From NCBI GenBank assembly GCA_001931905.2, contig MSJI02000005.1:195371-259370 (forward strand): DNA of 64,000 nt, written 5' to 3'. Every line of letters begins with the position of its first letter. Positions within the stretch are counted from its first letter, which is position 1. Shown here piece by piece: positions 32,380 through 43,462 of this stretch. The notes below the pieces were generated by a model. That model had not been told where the DNA came from, ran no database searches, and saw only the letters and a list, made by a program, of their open reading frames with translations. The stretch is from Cladosporium sp. IMV 00045 (taxonomy: Eukaryota; Ascomycota; Dothideomycetes; Cladosporiales; Cladosporiaceae). The position numbers were made by a program, and so were the translations under genes.

Positions 32380-33644
32380 TTTGGATGACCAGGGAAGACG
32401 CGGAGTCCGGGACAAATAGTTGCAGTATCGTCGGGAGTGGGGATGTGTTGGCAGATGGTGGTTATAGATGCTCTCTCGTCCACGGTGCCATGTATCAGGC
32501 TATTAATCAGCCGGAGATACCTCAGCTGTAACCCCTCTTATCGTCGTCCATCACATTTGGCTGATCGTTCTTTTGAACATTAAAGATCGCCATGGAAAGC
32601 AGGGGTAAAGTGACGATGCCTTCCTCACTTCCGATCGCGACGAGAAGAGTTTCGTCCTGGCACTTCACCTGAGATCAACACATGGTCAGTCATAGTCAAG
32701 TACGAATATCCAGAGAGCATTGTCTCTCGTTTTTGTTTGCTTACCTAAGCAACGGCTGAACAATCAGAAGTCCTGCACTGATAGCATAGGTATCTCTATA
32801 ATGTGAATTCCTGACCTATGCCGCCACAAAGACGCCTGATTCTGGACAACATGCAGTGGTTTGGCCGTTTGACATTTGATAATCATACGCTCTTCGAACG
32901 CCTGGTGAAACTCCAGTTTCATCGGGCCCCAGAAAATAAATTCGTCACGAACAGCCTCCAAAGTGTTACAATCGAGATCGACTTGGTAAGCAGTGCCTCA
33001 AGCGGCATGACTCTTATGGTGGCCTGCAGGATAAGCAGCCACGCTATTTCGAGGCATGATGGAGTTGAGAACGGGGGGCTGGAGCAGAGGAAACAGAACG
33101 AGTGCGTAGGACCTGGTAACATGGAAGAACCTCCACTCCATCCACCATCACTTAAAACGTCATCCGAGCGGTTCAATGCATGTGAGCAGGATGACCTGCA
33201 TGAGGTTGAAACTTGGGGAAAGAGTTGACCTAGCGTTCAGATATGGCAAGTCAGATATGTGAAGACGCGTGGGACGCTGTAGGCCCTTGCTTTCTGGAAG
33301 AAGGAGTGAATCCCGCGGAGAATCCTGCCAAATTCGCACAGCGAAGCAACACGCGCCATCCTTCTCCTCATGGCATATCTCATCAACATCCATCTCATCC
33401 ACCGCGTTCCACCTACCTGCGCCTGAATGTGGGGGAAATCCACAAGTGCAGATGATGGGGTGGACCCTCTTACTGACTTCCGCCCGATCGGGCAGGATGC
33501 TACACTCAGCCATGAAAGATACCTCATAGCAATGTTGCGTTAGAGGGCGAGAATGGCGCCTGGGAATTGTTTAAGAATGCTTGATCCACCCGCCTTTCAA
33601 GAACGAAGTTCGGGTTGAACACTGTCTGTCTCTTTGCCTTCACT
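32380..33644. promoter_or_regulatory. Intergenic region between SDR and P450 reductase (block A)
   Basis: 1.27 kb between divergent start codons. Several open frames exist on both strands, but indels against block B break all of them, so the region is best read as noncoding promoter sequence. Confidence 0.6.
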
Positions 33645-35850
33645 ATGGCCGCCACTCTTACTCAACGATGGACCTTGTCCGATGTTCACCAAGCAGGCAC
33701 ATTCGCTCGGGCATCACAAACGCTGCGAGCTGCCACTGTCGATGATGTGGTTGCCATGGCGGTGTTGGCTATCCTCAGCGCCGTGTATCTGATGCGTGGT
33801 ACACTATGGGACAAACCCGACCCTTACCTGTACAAGATGTACGAGCGTCCCCAACAGAAGATGGGCTCGAAGACTGTCACTGCAGCTACGCGAGACGTGG
33901 CGGAGAGAATGCAACAGGTGGTAAGGCTACTTGTTCAGAACGATGAAATCTCGATAGTGTCTAATGGATTCCTAGGGTGCTGATATCGTTGTCTTCTGGG
34001 GTTCGCAATCCGGAACGGCTGAGAGGTTCGCTGGCCGTCTTGCCAAAGAGATCAAACAGCGTTTTGGGAAAGTGGCTCTGGTCGCGGACATGTCGGATTA
34101 CGAATCCGATTCTGTCGCTCGCATCACAGACAGCAAAGTGGCATTTTTCATCATGTCGACTTTCGGAGAAGGAGATCCCAGCGATAACGTGCACGACTTC
34201 TGGAGCTGGATTGATGCGAAGCGTGGCAAGCCTCTGAACCAACTCCGCTACATGGCATTTGGTCTGGGCAACAGCAACTACAAGCACTACAACGCTGTCA
34301 TAGATCACGTGGTGGAGAGGATCGAACTTTTGGGAGCACAATCTCTCCTTCCAACAGGGCGCGCAGATGACGTGAAGGGCGAGACGGAAGAGCACTTCCT
34401 AGAGTGGAAGGATGCTGTTCTTACCACATTGAAAGACAAGCTTGGTCTTGAAGAACATGACCCCGTCTATGAGCCCTCCATCAAGGTTACAGAGGATTCT
34501 GTTGTCGACACTGCGGCAATCAGCCACGGCGTGCCACTTGAGCAAGCCACGACCCGGGCTGCAGCAAGAACAATGTCTGCTGTGCACGCGCTGCCTGTGA
34601 AATCTTCCCACGAGCTCTTCAAGGTCACTGGCAATCGCAACTGTCTTCACATGGAGATTGACTTAAGCTCTGTCACTGGTCTCAAATACAAGACCGGAGA
34701 TCACCTAGCAGTGTGGCCAATCAATCCCGACGCCGAAGTTGCCAGACTTGTTCGCTGTCTTGGAATCTCCAGCAAGATGCAGGCCGTTGTTACCATAAAG
34801 GCTTTGGAAGGCGAGACGAAGCCGAAGGTGCCAACCGCTGCCTCAATCTCTACCATGTTCAACCACTACCTGGAAATCACGGCTGCCGTCTCGCGAGACG
34901 TCGTTTCATCGCTGGTCGAATTCGCGCCTAACGCTATGGCAAAGAATCGTCTTCTAGCTCTCAGCAAAGATGCCAAAGCATTTTCGGAATTCACGCATGC
35001 AAATTATATGAATTTTGGCCGATTGCTTGAATACGCCGATGAATCCGCGGGTGCTTGGTCGTCTGTGCCGTTGTCGTACATCATCGAAGCTATCCCGGCC
35101 ATGCGACCCCGTTACTACTCGATTTCGTCGTCTTCTGTCGTCCAGCCTCGCCAGGCCGCTATCACTGCGGTCGTTTCTGACAGTCCCCTCAAGGACTCCG
35201 AGCAAGGCATTCCGGGACTTTCGACCAACTACCTGCTTGCGTTGAATGGGTCTCTGCAGAATGCACCATCTGCACATCCACGATCGATGAGCTATGCACT
35301 TGACGGTCCTCAAAACCTCTTGCAAAACGGCAAGATCCATGTCCACATCCGCAAATCTCAGTTCAAACTGCCAACAGTCGCGTCTCGACCTGTGATCATG
35401 GTCGGCGCAGGCACTGGCGTCGCTCCTTTTCGCGCATTTCTGCAAGAGCGCGCGACTCTGCTCAAGATGGGTCGTGAGGTCGGACGTACAATCCTTTTCT
35501 TTGGCTGCCGCAATCAGCACCATGATTTCATCTACGATGAAGAGATTCAAGAAGCAGCCAGCGTCTTGGGCGATCGATTTAGCCTCATCACTGCCTTTTC
35601 AAGGCCAGATGAAGGCACCAAGGCATACGTCCAAGATCGCGTGCAGCAGAATGCGGACGAACTTTGCGATCTCATGACCAACCAGGACACTTATTTCTAC
35701 ATTTGCGGATCGGCCAATATGGCAAGAGAGGTTTCTAACGTGGTAAGCTCGGAATTGAGCAAGAGGCAAGGTTGGAACGAACAAGAGTTGAAGAGCTTCG
35801 CCGATCGTCAGAAGCGATCGAAGCGTTGGCAGCAAGACGTTTGGGGTTGA
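33645..35850 (+). CDS. cprA: NADPH-cytochrome P450 reductase (copy A, complete)
   Basis: Two exons, 33645..33920 and 33976..35850, giving 716 residues. Exon 1 encodes the N-terminal anchor (VDDVVAMAVLAILSAVYLM) and exon 2 the soluble body. Motifs run in the expected order. FMN domain: VVFWGSQSGTAERFAGRLA, FFIMSTFGEGDPSDN and AFGLGNSNYKHYN. FAD domain: YKTGDHLAVWP and MRPRYYSISSSSVV. NADPH domain: MVGAGTGVAPFRAFLQERA, LFFGCRNQHHDFIYDEE and YFYICGSANMAREV, ending in the C-terminal Trp (QQDVWG) that stacks on FAD. The ER enzyme passes electrons from NADPH to P450s. The exon 1 donor could also be read three bases earlier, giving one residue less. A P450 and a Zn2Cys6 regulator lie immediately downstream. 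Confidence 0.96.
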
Positions 35851-36190
35851 AGCTGTGCGCATGTCTGAATAATGAACATAGAAAGTCGGTAGTAGGATAT
35901 GAATGACATATGGAAGCATCATCAAGGTTTATCAATCAATTTGATATGCAGTCTAGATCTACACTTTCCCCTTCCTGGTGCCCCAAACCCGTCGTTGTCT
36001 CGAGTGGATACTTGCGCCTAGTTTAGCTTTCTTTGCCCGCGGGGCAAGTTGTCTGCTTCCGACCATTCTTTATACACACCACTCCTCCCAAACCACCGAA
36101 CCCGACTCCGCCAAAACCAGCAATGTCGCCACCTGTTACGGAACGACAAGGCTACTCTTGGCGGCACGTGTGAGGTTGCGTGCGAGCACA
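35851..36190. promoter_or_regulatory. Intergenic region between cprA and Zn2Cys6 regulator
   Basis: 340 bp between two plus-strand genes; cprA 3' UTR and the regulator's promoter. No frame of interest. Confidence 0.4.
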
Positions 36191-38333
36191 ATGCGCAACG
36201 GAAAAGGCTGCCAATCATGTCGCAGCCGGCAGTGCGTTCATCTCGTTCCATCACGTATTCTTTCAGTGAATGCTGACATGACCCTGATAGTGTCAAATGC
36301 GTGACGGAGCCTGGCTCTCCCGTCTGCATGCGGTGCAAAGAGGCTGATAGACAATGTGTCTTCGATTCCAAGTTTCGCTTCAGAGAGGTTAGACACGTCG
36401 ACACGGCTTCCCAGGGTGTGCGATCTAGGACCCACCTCGTCTATGAGGACGATCAACTTTGGGTTCCTACGCGTGAAGCTGTTGGATTCGTTCTGGAAGA
36501 CGGTGCTGGAGCTGAGTATGGTACTGCCGACTTCATTGAGCAGGAAGATCGGCCTGGTCATGAAGCCGCAGGCCCACTTGAGCAAGCTCTCGAAAGCTCG
36601 ATACCTGCTCCGAGGGTTCCTGATGTGTCTGCGGAGCAACATCAACATGAGGCGCTTGAACCTGCACACGCCGAAGTCAATGTTCATGCTCCTGAGGCAG
36701 ACCCTTCGCCGGCACCTGCAATACTGTCACCTGCCGTACCATCGTGGCAGCGGCACTCTGACCGCCACAGTGAAACAGGAAGCCGCTTCAGCGATACAAC
36801 AAGGCCGCGCACCAGAGCATCCGGCGGTGTTGAGGATTACACTTCCCCTGCCTCACTATCAGAGCTCTCTCGACGGCACGAAAGTGGTCGACGTCTGACA
36901 TGGGGGACTGGAGAGTATGGCTTTCTTGTGGAAGACAGCATCCAAGATAGCCCTACAGGGCTTGTCAGAGCACCCGAAAGTACAGCCACCATCGATTTAT
37001 CGCACCGGGAATCCTTATTAATGCACCACTTCATTCAAAAGCTGGCGCCATGGGTAAGTAAGTCATTGCAACTCCATGTTAGCGAAGGTAAAGCTCAAGC
37101 TGACTGTACAGTTTGACTGCTGCGACTACACCTGTCGGTTTGCTTTGGAAGTTCCCAAACGAGCCGTGCGGATTCCGATGGTTTTATACGCAGTGCTAGC
37201 ACTATCATCTCGCCATCAATCTCTCATGATCGGCTATGATGAACTTGAATCATCCTATTACCACGGACGATGCCTTGAGCTGGTCATCAACGCACTCTCG
37301 CAGCCCGAATCATCATACGATGACAATCTGTTTGCCAGCATGATATGCATGCGTGTCTATGAGGAGTTTGACGAGGGAGTCGATGATTTCCTACACCTCC
37401 AAGGAGTTGGCCGATTGCTAAACGCTATCCCAACATTCGCTCATTCTGGCGGTCTGGCCGAAGCGGCTTCATGGCAAGCTCTGCGGCAGGACATCTACAT
37501 GGCTCTTTTCAACAAGGTCCCGCCGAGCTTTGATCTTGAAAACTATAGCCGGTCGCGCGTATTTGACTTCCGCGATGATGATGCCTGCGCGAACGTGATC
37601 ATTTTGATTTTTGCCAGGATCCTTCGACTGTTGTACTCGCCGAGCACAGCGATTGACAACGGCGCTTGGAACGATCTGGAACATAGTCTTGAAGTGTGGG
37701 ATGCGCAGCGTATGCTCATTTTCAAACCGCTTTATGTCAAAGAAGCCGATCCGGCTCACGACCAACCTTTTCCGATCATACGCCTTATGAACCCAGCTCA
37801 AGGTAAACCAGTCCATAGACGGACCCTTCGAGAATATGTATTGACTCTGGTGTAGTCGTCGCATTACAATACTTCAACGCCAGTCAGATTCTTCTTCGCC
37901 AACATAAACCTCCCGACCAATCGCTGTCCGGATTCGATGCTGCGAAATTGAGAAGAAATGCTGAAGTATAAACCATCATAGTTCTCGTCTCGCATGACAA
38001 ACCAATACTGATAGCATCACAGCGCGACCTCATCTCAGCCCTAGGAAACACAATCGGTCTTGCTGAATCGAACGACTGGGTCGAGAACGCGTATTTCACC
38101 GCTCACCATATGCTCAGGACAAGTATTCTACCTCTTTCAGATTTCGACTTGGCGACAATTTCCGTGGGCTGACACTAGCAACAGGCGGTTACCACTTGAG
38201 CAGTGCGATTCAACGAGAACATAGCATTGCATTCCTCCGGCGGGTGCAAGATGTCATGGGATTCAAAACTCATAACACTATCACATTACTGCAGAGCCAG
38301 TGGCAGGATTTGGACGGCTCTGTTGCGGAATGA
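36191..38333 (+). CDS. Zn2Cys6 transcription factor with fungal regulatory domain
   Basis: Six exons: 36191..36231, 36291..37053, 37112..37802, 37856..37965, 38023..38122 and 38185..38333. They give 617 residues with consistent phases. Splicing exon 1 to exon 2 restores the binuclear cluster Cys7, 10, 17, 26, 29 and 36 (CQSCRSRHVKC, then CMRCKEADRQC); either exon alone lacks a complete motif. A Pro/Ser/Glu linker follows. The C-terminal domain, of the Fungal_trans_2/ARCA-like type, begins at LLMHHFIQKLAPWFDCCDYT and VPKRAVRIPMVLYAVLALSS. The start is the ATG just before the cluster, usual for this class. Its position between a P450 reductase and a P450 suggests a local pathway regulator, which is inference. 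Confidence 0.88.
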
Positions 38334-38652
38334 GACGTCTTAATGTAATAAGTCGGAACGACAATCGTGTAAGCGCAAGAGTGAAAGTTGACTTTAGCTA
38401 AACGAGCAGTGTTTGACGGGATAGTAGAAAGACGTTCACATGAGCTCTCAACAAAAAACGCTCAATATGCAAGCATCCATACGAAATGACGGAGTCATGT
38501 TCAACGATTTCATTCTATCATTATCATCAAATCCGGTGTATCAATCAGTCAGTCCATCTCATGAACCATTCTATATCCGGGAACCCCGACCGAACCATAA
38601 CCTTCAAACGTGCCATCGCATAGAAAGAAAGGCACAAACCTGCCTTCACGTT
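38334..38652. other. Convergent 3' region of TF and P450 genes
   Basis: 319 bp between two stop codons; probable terminators and 3' UTRs. No coding frame. Confidence 0.4.
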
Positions 38653-40197
38653 CTAAGCCTTCTCATTCAACTTTTCCCTCCGCTTAATAACAACCGGCAA
38701 CTCAGTCAAATGCAAGTTCTGCCACTCGTACCGCCCAGGCTCAAAACCCGGCTTTGCAAACTTGAACTCATACCTATGCAGCATACTAGCAAGCAGAACC
38801 GTTTGCTCCAGATAAGCAATGTTGCGTCCAATACAGCCGCGCGCGCCGGCGGAGAAAGCGATGAAGTAGGGACCGAGCTCCTTGCCTTCCTCGCCCAGCC
38901 AGCGCTCCGGATTGAAGCGCTCTGGCTCCGGGAAGACAACGGGGTCGCGGTGAGCGATGAAAGCGCTGACAGCAACAGTGGTATCGCCCGCGACGAAGTC
39001 GCCAGCCACGACGCTTCCTTCGGCGGGTGTGGCGCGCGTCAAGCCGTGGGAGATGGGCGGGAAGAGACGCAGGGATTCGTCGAGGCAGGCGCGGAGGTAG
39101 GGCAGGTGCTTGACAGTCTCGTAAGGGGCGACGGCCTCGTCGTCGTCGAGCGCCTCGTCGATTTCCTGCCGGACCTTGGCCATGCATTCCGGGTGCTTGA
39201 TGAGCTGGTACATGGCGTTGGCCATGGAGATGGCGGTCGTGGTGCTGCCGGCGTTCATCATGATGGTAATCTCGGCGACGATTTCGCCCCACTCGAGGTT
39301 GTGCGAGGCGCCGTTGCGGTCTTGCATCAGGGCTTCGAAGAAGTCGTCGAGCTTCTCGCCGGCCTGATAGCGCTTCCAGCGCTCGGCGGCGAGGTAGCGT
39401 GGGATTCCGTCCCAGCCGTCGTTGAGCTTCCAGAGTTTGTTGAAGTACGGGTGAATTTTGCTGAGTTTCGTCAAGCGCTGGAACCAGTCGTAGGAGTAAG
39501 ACAGCACGGATGTGGCTTTGGAGTTGGCGTAAAGGCAGTCGCGGAAATCGACTTCGTGGAGCGAGCCATCGGGCCGCATGGAGGCTGTCTTTGCGCTGCC
39601 GTTGTCGAGGAAGTTCATGCGGTGCGTGAGGCCAATATCGGCGATGGCGTCGATGGTGAAGAAGTTCGTCCATGGGCGGTAATCGATGACGATCTCGTTG
39701 TCGTCTGTGGAGCAACGCTTGTCGAATTGAGCAATCAGGCGCTCAATTTTGTCGGCGACCTTGAATTCCCAATCTTCGAGGTTCTTGATGGCATATGCGG
39801 AGGAGAGGACTTTACGCTTGCGTGCATGTTCCGGCTTGTCAACGACATCAGCCAAGTGATAGTGGGTACCGGCTTGGACAACGTAGCTTCCATCCTTGGT
39901 GCATTTAGAGGCGTGACCGTAGACATCTTTGATGGCGCGCATGTCGCTGACCGAGATCGAATTCGGTCCAGTGCGAATGATCGGAATGCCCTGGGAGTGC
40001 AGCTCGTATAATCGGTTGGAGCGGAAGTTGGCATGAGACAGAAGCATGTAGGGAATATTGGTGATGCCAGCGAAAGGTGCGAAGTTAGGATAGCGTCTGA
40101 GGCCTTTAGGATCTCTGAAGTAATCGAAAGTCCATTTCCCTAGAGTGACCACAATGCCAAAGACAATGGCGACGGTACCAAAGAGTAGTCCGTACAT
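38653..40197 (-). CDS. Cytochrome P450 monooxygenase (benzoate 4-hydroxylase-like, CYP53-like by eye)
   Basis: Intronless, 514 residues. It has an N-terminal membrane anchor (LLFGTVAIVFGIVVTLG) and a Pro-rich hinge. The I-helix is AEITIMMNAGSTTTAISMAN with the AGxxT oxygen-activation motif. The K-helix ExxR is present as DESLRLFPP, then FNPERW, and the haem-binding loop is FSAGARGCIGRNIAY (Cys about 455). The I-helix and the C-terminal IGRNIAYLEQTVLLAS resemble fungal benzoate 4-monooxygenases, but substrate assignment by eye is weak. It is an ER enzyme needing the reductase encoded about 2.8 kb away. A 523-codon antisense frame (38440-40011) covers the gene and is a shadow. The adjoining Zn2Cys6 gene is convergent with it. 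Confidence 0.92.
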   Translation of the reverse strand: MYGLLFGTVAIVFGIVVTLGKWTFDYFRDPKGLRRYPNFAPFAGITNIPYMLLSHANFRSNRLYELHSQGIPIIRTGPNSISVSDMRAIKDVYGHASKCTKDGSYVVQAGTHYHLADVVDKPEHARKRKVLSSAYAIKNLEDWEFKVADKIERLIAQFDKRCSTDDNEIVIDYRPWTNFFTIDAIADIGLTHRMNFLDNGSAKTASMRPDGSLHEVDFRDCLYANSKATSVLSYSYDWFQRLTKLSKIHPYFNKLWKLNDGWDGIPRYLAAERWKRYQAGEKLDDFFEALMQDRNGASHNLEWGEIVAEITIMMNAGSTTTAISMANAMYQLIKHPECMAKVRQEIDEALDDDEAVAPYETVKHLPYLRACLDESLRLFPPISHGLTRATPAEGSVVAGDFVAGDTTVAVSAFIAHRDPVVFPEPERFNPERWLGEEGKELGPYFIAFSAGARGCIGRNIAYLEQTVLLASMLHRYEFKFAKPGFEPGRYEWQNLHLTELPVVIKRREKLNEKA

Positions 40198-41114
40198 GAT
40201 TGCGGAGATTTGAGAAGAAAGTAGAACAGACAGTGGATGAGGAGAGGATGCGGTTGTGGTCGAATACTTCTCTTTTATTCCTGATTATGAGCTATCAAGC
40301 TACCGTCCGGCCGAAAGACACTTTCTCTATTGGAACATCAACTGTCTGAGTGTTTTTCCTAGCAATCCATATGTTGCCATATCGAGCGGCATGATTGACG
40401 TTAGTTCATGTAGGTGTGGAGAAGAGGCGTTGATGGAGATGTGGAGAGAGCTCGATGGGGTGACGGAGCAAAACGTCTTCTTTCAGCCGAGAGGGTAATT
40501 CTTCGCGAATGCACTCTTTAATACTGCAACCACAAGTTTCTGCGCGCAAATTGTTACTGCTTCGACTGGGGCCAGTATGGCAGTCAGAAATGGTATCTCT
40601 TCCAGCGTCGCTTTCTAGTCAGAGACCGATCACTGGTCATCAATCAAGGCTTTCAGACATGGTGACTTCAGTCATACAATGCAGTTTCCGATTTTGTTGT
40701 GATTTGTGCTGCAGTTCATACTTGAGTAGATCTGGAGATGATCAATATGTCGAAGGGTACAATCGTTTTAAACTCCACAACAGCCAACGTGGAGACTCTT
40801 GCTCTGTTCTCAATTTGGCACATGTATCCTCTCTCTCATCATCACCGACCAAATCGTCTGACAGCGCACCATTGCCCATCGAAAAGAACAAGTCGCAAAC
40901 GCAAGTCTCTTTACCCTGGCTTTTCAATTGATATCAACGACTTCTGCAGCTGACGAAACAAGTTCGAGGGCCGATCGATTTGGCCAAACAGGACGTAATA
41001 ATCGAAGGTGTACAGAGCTCACTCCATCAACAACTGCACGAATACTTGGTTAGATATCGTACTGCAAAGTGATAGGTGCTACTCACTAGGCTTGACAGGC
41101 CCAGGGCGACGACT
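40198..41114. promoter_or_regulatory. Upstream region of the P450 gene and 3' region of the small gene
   Basis: 917 bp. Short frames on both strands lack protein-like composition. The first 200-300 bp must hold the P450 promoter. Confidence 0.45.
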
Positions 41115-41568
41115 CTAGCATTGCGAGTTCCCGAGAGAGGAGGATAGAGTAGGTCCAGGAGTCGCTGTTGGCTGCACCTCCGGCTTCGGAGGCGGTTGCG
41201 GTGTCCCAGTATCAGTCGGATCGTCTTCAGCTTTCGCTGTCACTGCAGCTGCTGGGTGTCGACCCGGCTTCGTACCAAGAAACGTTTGACAGTCGGCGAG
41301 CGCTTGAGCCAAAGCATCTGGTTTCGCGTCTCCCGTCAAGCTGTCAGCTTCTCTGCACCTCTCTTCGTACTCGTTCAATTTGGCATTGTAGCGGTGGTGC
41401 CAATTCTGTTCCGGAGAATCCTCTGCCATCATGTCAGTGCTCCGATCGTGCAATAAGGCGGGATGGCTTACTTGGAGGGTCGATCAAATGAAGCTTTTCC
41501 ATGATTCTCAGCCGTAAAGGCGGGAGGGGTACTAGGCGTAATGGTCTTGCAATAAGTAAATCGTTCAT
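41115..41568 (-). CDS. Small two-exon protein of unknown function
   Basis: Two exons on the minus strand, 41568..41472 and 41422..41115, with a 49-bp intron (GTAAGC...GGCAG), giving 134 residues. When joined, the product reads smoothly from MEKLHLIDPPK into DSPEQNWHHRYNAKLNEYEE and RCREADSLTGDAKPDALAQA, a charged helix with two Cys, ending in a Pro/Thr-rich tail. The start could also be the inner ATG before EKLHLIDPPK. An upstream exon is possible because the frame stays open. I do not recognise a family. Support is the clean splice and the helical composition of exon 2. It is divergent from the DUF6594-type gene. Confidence 0.5.
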
Positions 41569-41900
41569 TGTTTCGCGCGTGAAAGCTGTTGTAAGAAGAT
41601 AGCTTGCTGTACTTCCAACTGCCCGAGACCGAGCTTGTAGATTGGTAAGATGCAACGTAGGTTGGAGTACAGCTCGCGAGACGAGATGCTTTCGACAGAG
41701 TGTATAGAGACCGCTCGTTGCGTGGAAGGGCGTCGAATGTGTTATGTTGGGTGGTCAGCCAGGCTGGATGCGGTCCATACAAGCCAGCCCCACGCAACAA
41801 TGCTCATGCAGCACTGCACACATGGCGTGAGACCATGCACTGCTGATCTATTTGAAAGACACGACACGACTCGACAAGGCTTGCAGTCAAACGAGTCTCA
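41569..41900. promoter_or_regulatory. Divergent promoter of small gene and DUF6594-type gene
   Basis: 332 bp between start codons. No recognisable box beyond CACGACACGACTCGAC just before the plus-strand start. Confidence 0.4.
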
Positions 41901-42871
41901 ATGAGCATCATGAACGATCACGGGTACCCAGCGATCGCAAAGTTCATCGCCCAAGACCCAGACCATGAGACCTTCGTCTTTCGCAGATTCGATGAACTGA
42001 CGGCGCGAAATCTGCTGAACATGCAGAGCGAGCTTCTTGCTTTGCAGGAAGACCTTGCACAAATCGACAAGGAAGCGAATTCGGGCAGCGATCTGGACTT
42101 GTCATTGTCAATGCGATCATGGCGGGTCATGGAGCAGAAGGCGAAGTCTAACGACAAAGTCAAAGAAAGCCTCAATCTGGCTGCCAAGCTGGAGATGAAG
42201 CTCGAGAAATATCGTGAGTCAACCTACGAGAAGCTTTGGCTTATCATCAGCTAGACATCAGCATGCGTTCGCACAGAGCTAACAGGACTGGCCAGACAAG
42301 GCACTATTGCTGTCAGAGAGCGTTGCGAAGCTGGAATCTCCTGACAAGCGTGTCTTGCGCGCTTACCGGATCTCGCTTCAAGATCATCTTGGAGACATTG
42401 AGAAAGCCAACTTAAGTAAGGATGAGGATCTGATCGCTCTGAAACCAGCCGCGGACAGAGATGCATTGTCACGATTCTTGCGCAAATACTGGCCTTTGAT
42501 GTTTACTGCAAGGCGCGCGCTGTCAGGCCAACTTATCAAGAAGGCATTTTGCTAACCATTATCAGGGATGCTTGCAGAGAGGGCCAGAGAACGTTCGCAT
42601 CTATGATGGCCGGCGTCTGACCGGTTATCTTTCGATGTTCAGCTTCTTATTAGCGGTCGGCCTTATCGTTGGGCCCATGGTGGCGCTCAATTTTATCGAA
42701 AACGCGGATGCCCGTCTAGGAACCGCTGTTGCGTTCATAGTACTTTTCGCCCTTGCTCTCAGCATGTCGACGGGCGTAAGCCGCGACAACATGTTCATAG
42801 CCACGGCGACGTACTCGGCGGTGCTCGTGGTGTTCGTGTCTGGTACTCGTGGTAATGTGCCGGTATTGTAG
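41901..42871 (+). CDS. DUF6594-type membrane protein
   Basis: Three exons: 41901..42213, 42296..42507 and 42566..42871, giving 276 residues. The N-terminal GYPAIAKFIAQDPDHETFVF and RRFDELTARNLLNMQSELLA, and the middle DLIALKPAADRDALSRFLRK, are typical of this fungal family. The C terminus has two to three membrane segments (SFLLAVGLIVGPMVALNFIE, TAVAFIVLFALALSMSTG, MFIATATYSAVLVVF). The second intron fits phase only with a GC donor (GCAAGG at 42508) and an AG acceptor at 42565; branch site GCTAAC precedes the acceptor. A GT donor at 42501 would need a poor acceptor (GAG, exon from 42580). Function of the family is unknown. The third exon and 3' flank are part of a degenerate direct repeat. 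Confidence 0.78.
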
Positions 42872-42941
42872 TGTCGTCTGATTTGTTGTGAAGGGCAACA
42901 AGTGGTGGTCTTGCTTGAGATAGACCACGATATGGAAGCGA
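42829..42941 (+). repeat. Degenerate direct repeat, unit 1
   Basis: About 112 bp covering the last codons of the DUF6594-type gene and its 3' flank. It aligns with 43040-43151; best matched is GTCGTCTGATTTGTTGTGAA against GCCGTCTGATCTGTTGTTAA. It looks like an old local duplication with a 211-bp offset. Confidence 0.65.
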
Positions 42942-43462
42942 TGAGAAAATCATGTACAATCCAGTTGGGACATAGTCGTCATATACGCTGGTTGTAGGCT
43001 TAAGAATAGTAGGTTGCTCGTACTTACCTGTCCTGATGGCGTCTGTGTCTGGCAATCTTGGTAACATTCAGCATTGAAGTGCCGTCTGATCTGTTGTTAA
43101 GGGGAAGTGCTCGCGGCTCTTGCTCAACCAGGACAACGATCGTGGAGCGAGCTTTTACCACGGACCATTGGTGTTCTGCTCATCATGATCTAACAAGTTT
43201 CGTTCCAAGGTTCACTAAAGAGAAGCTCGATGGACATATGTTCGTAATGTACGTGTAGGTACGGACTGTGAGTGAGAAGTTCGGGGGGATCCAATCTCTA
43301 TGACTTCGTGAGCCGCGGCAAGTATATAGCATGACGTCACCAGCATTGAACCCCGTGTACACCTTTCCAATGGCTCTTCAAGCACAAAACAAATACTCCT
43401 CTCAAAACCCTTCTCTACAAGACCTCACCTCGCGCAAAACTACCACATACCTATCCTCGAAA
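42872..43462. promoter_or_regulatory. Upstream region of FUN14-like gene with TATA box
   Basis: Contains the second repeat unit and a TATATAG box at 43323-43329. The TATA position places transcription start near 43350, which supports the ATG at 43463 over the one at 43331. Confidence 0.5.
43040..43151 (+). repeat. Degenerate direct repeat, unit 2
   Basis: Partner of 42829-42941, starting CTGTGTCTGGCAATCTTGGT and ending near GACAACGATCGTGGAGCG. The coding frame of unit 1 is not maintained here, so this unit is a non-functional copy. Confidence 0.65.

Larger units (their letters stand above)
17310..35348. repeat. Block A of an 18-kb duplicated segment (partner 45651-64000)
   Basis: Every gene from swi5 to the P450 reductase occurs again at 45651-64000 in the same order, strand and intron layout. 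The visible homology starts at 17310, exactly matching the first base after the N gap, and ends at 35348 only because the window ends. True limits are therefore unknown on both sides. The offset is 28,341 bp at the left and 28,652 bp at the right, so block B carries a net 311 extra bases. Confidence 0.95.

Noticed and set aside
32818..33228. 136-codon open frame between SDR and P450 reductase
   Set aside because: Indels in block B (61,450-61,870) disrupt the frame, so it is not under coding constraint.
38440..40011. 523-codon plus-strand open frame
   Set aside because: It lies fully antisense to the P450 gene, which has all haem and I-helix motifs. The frame has no recognisable domain and is a GC-driven shadow.
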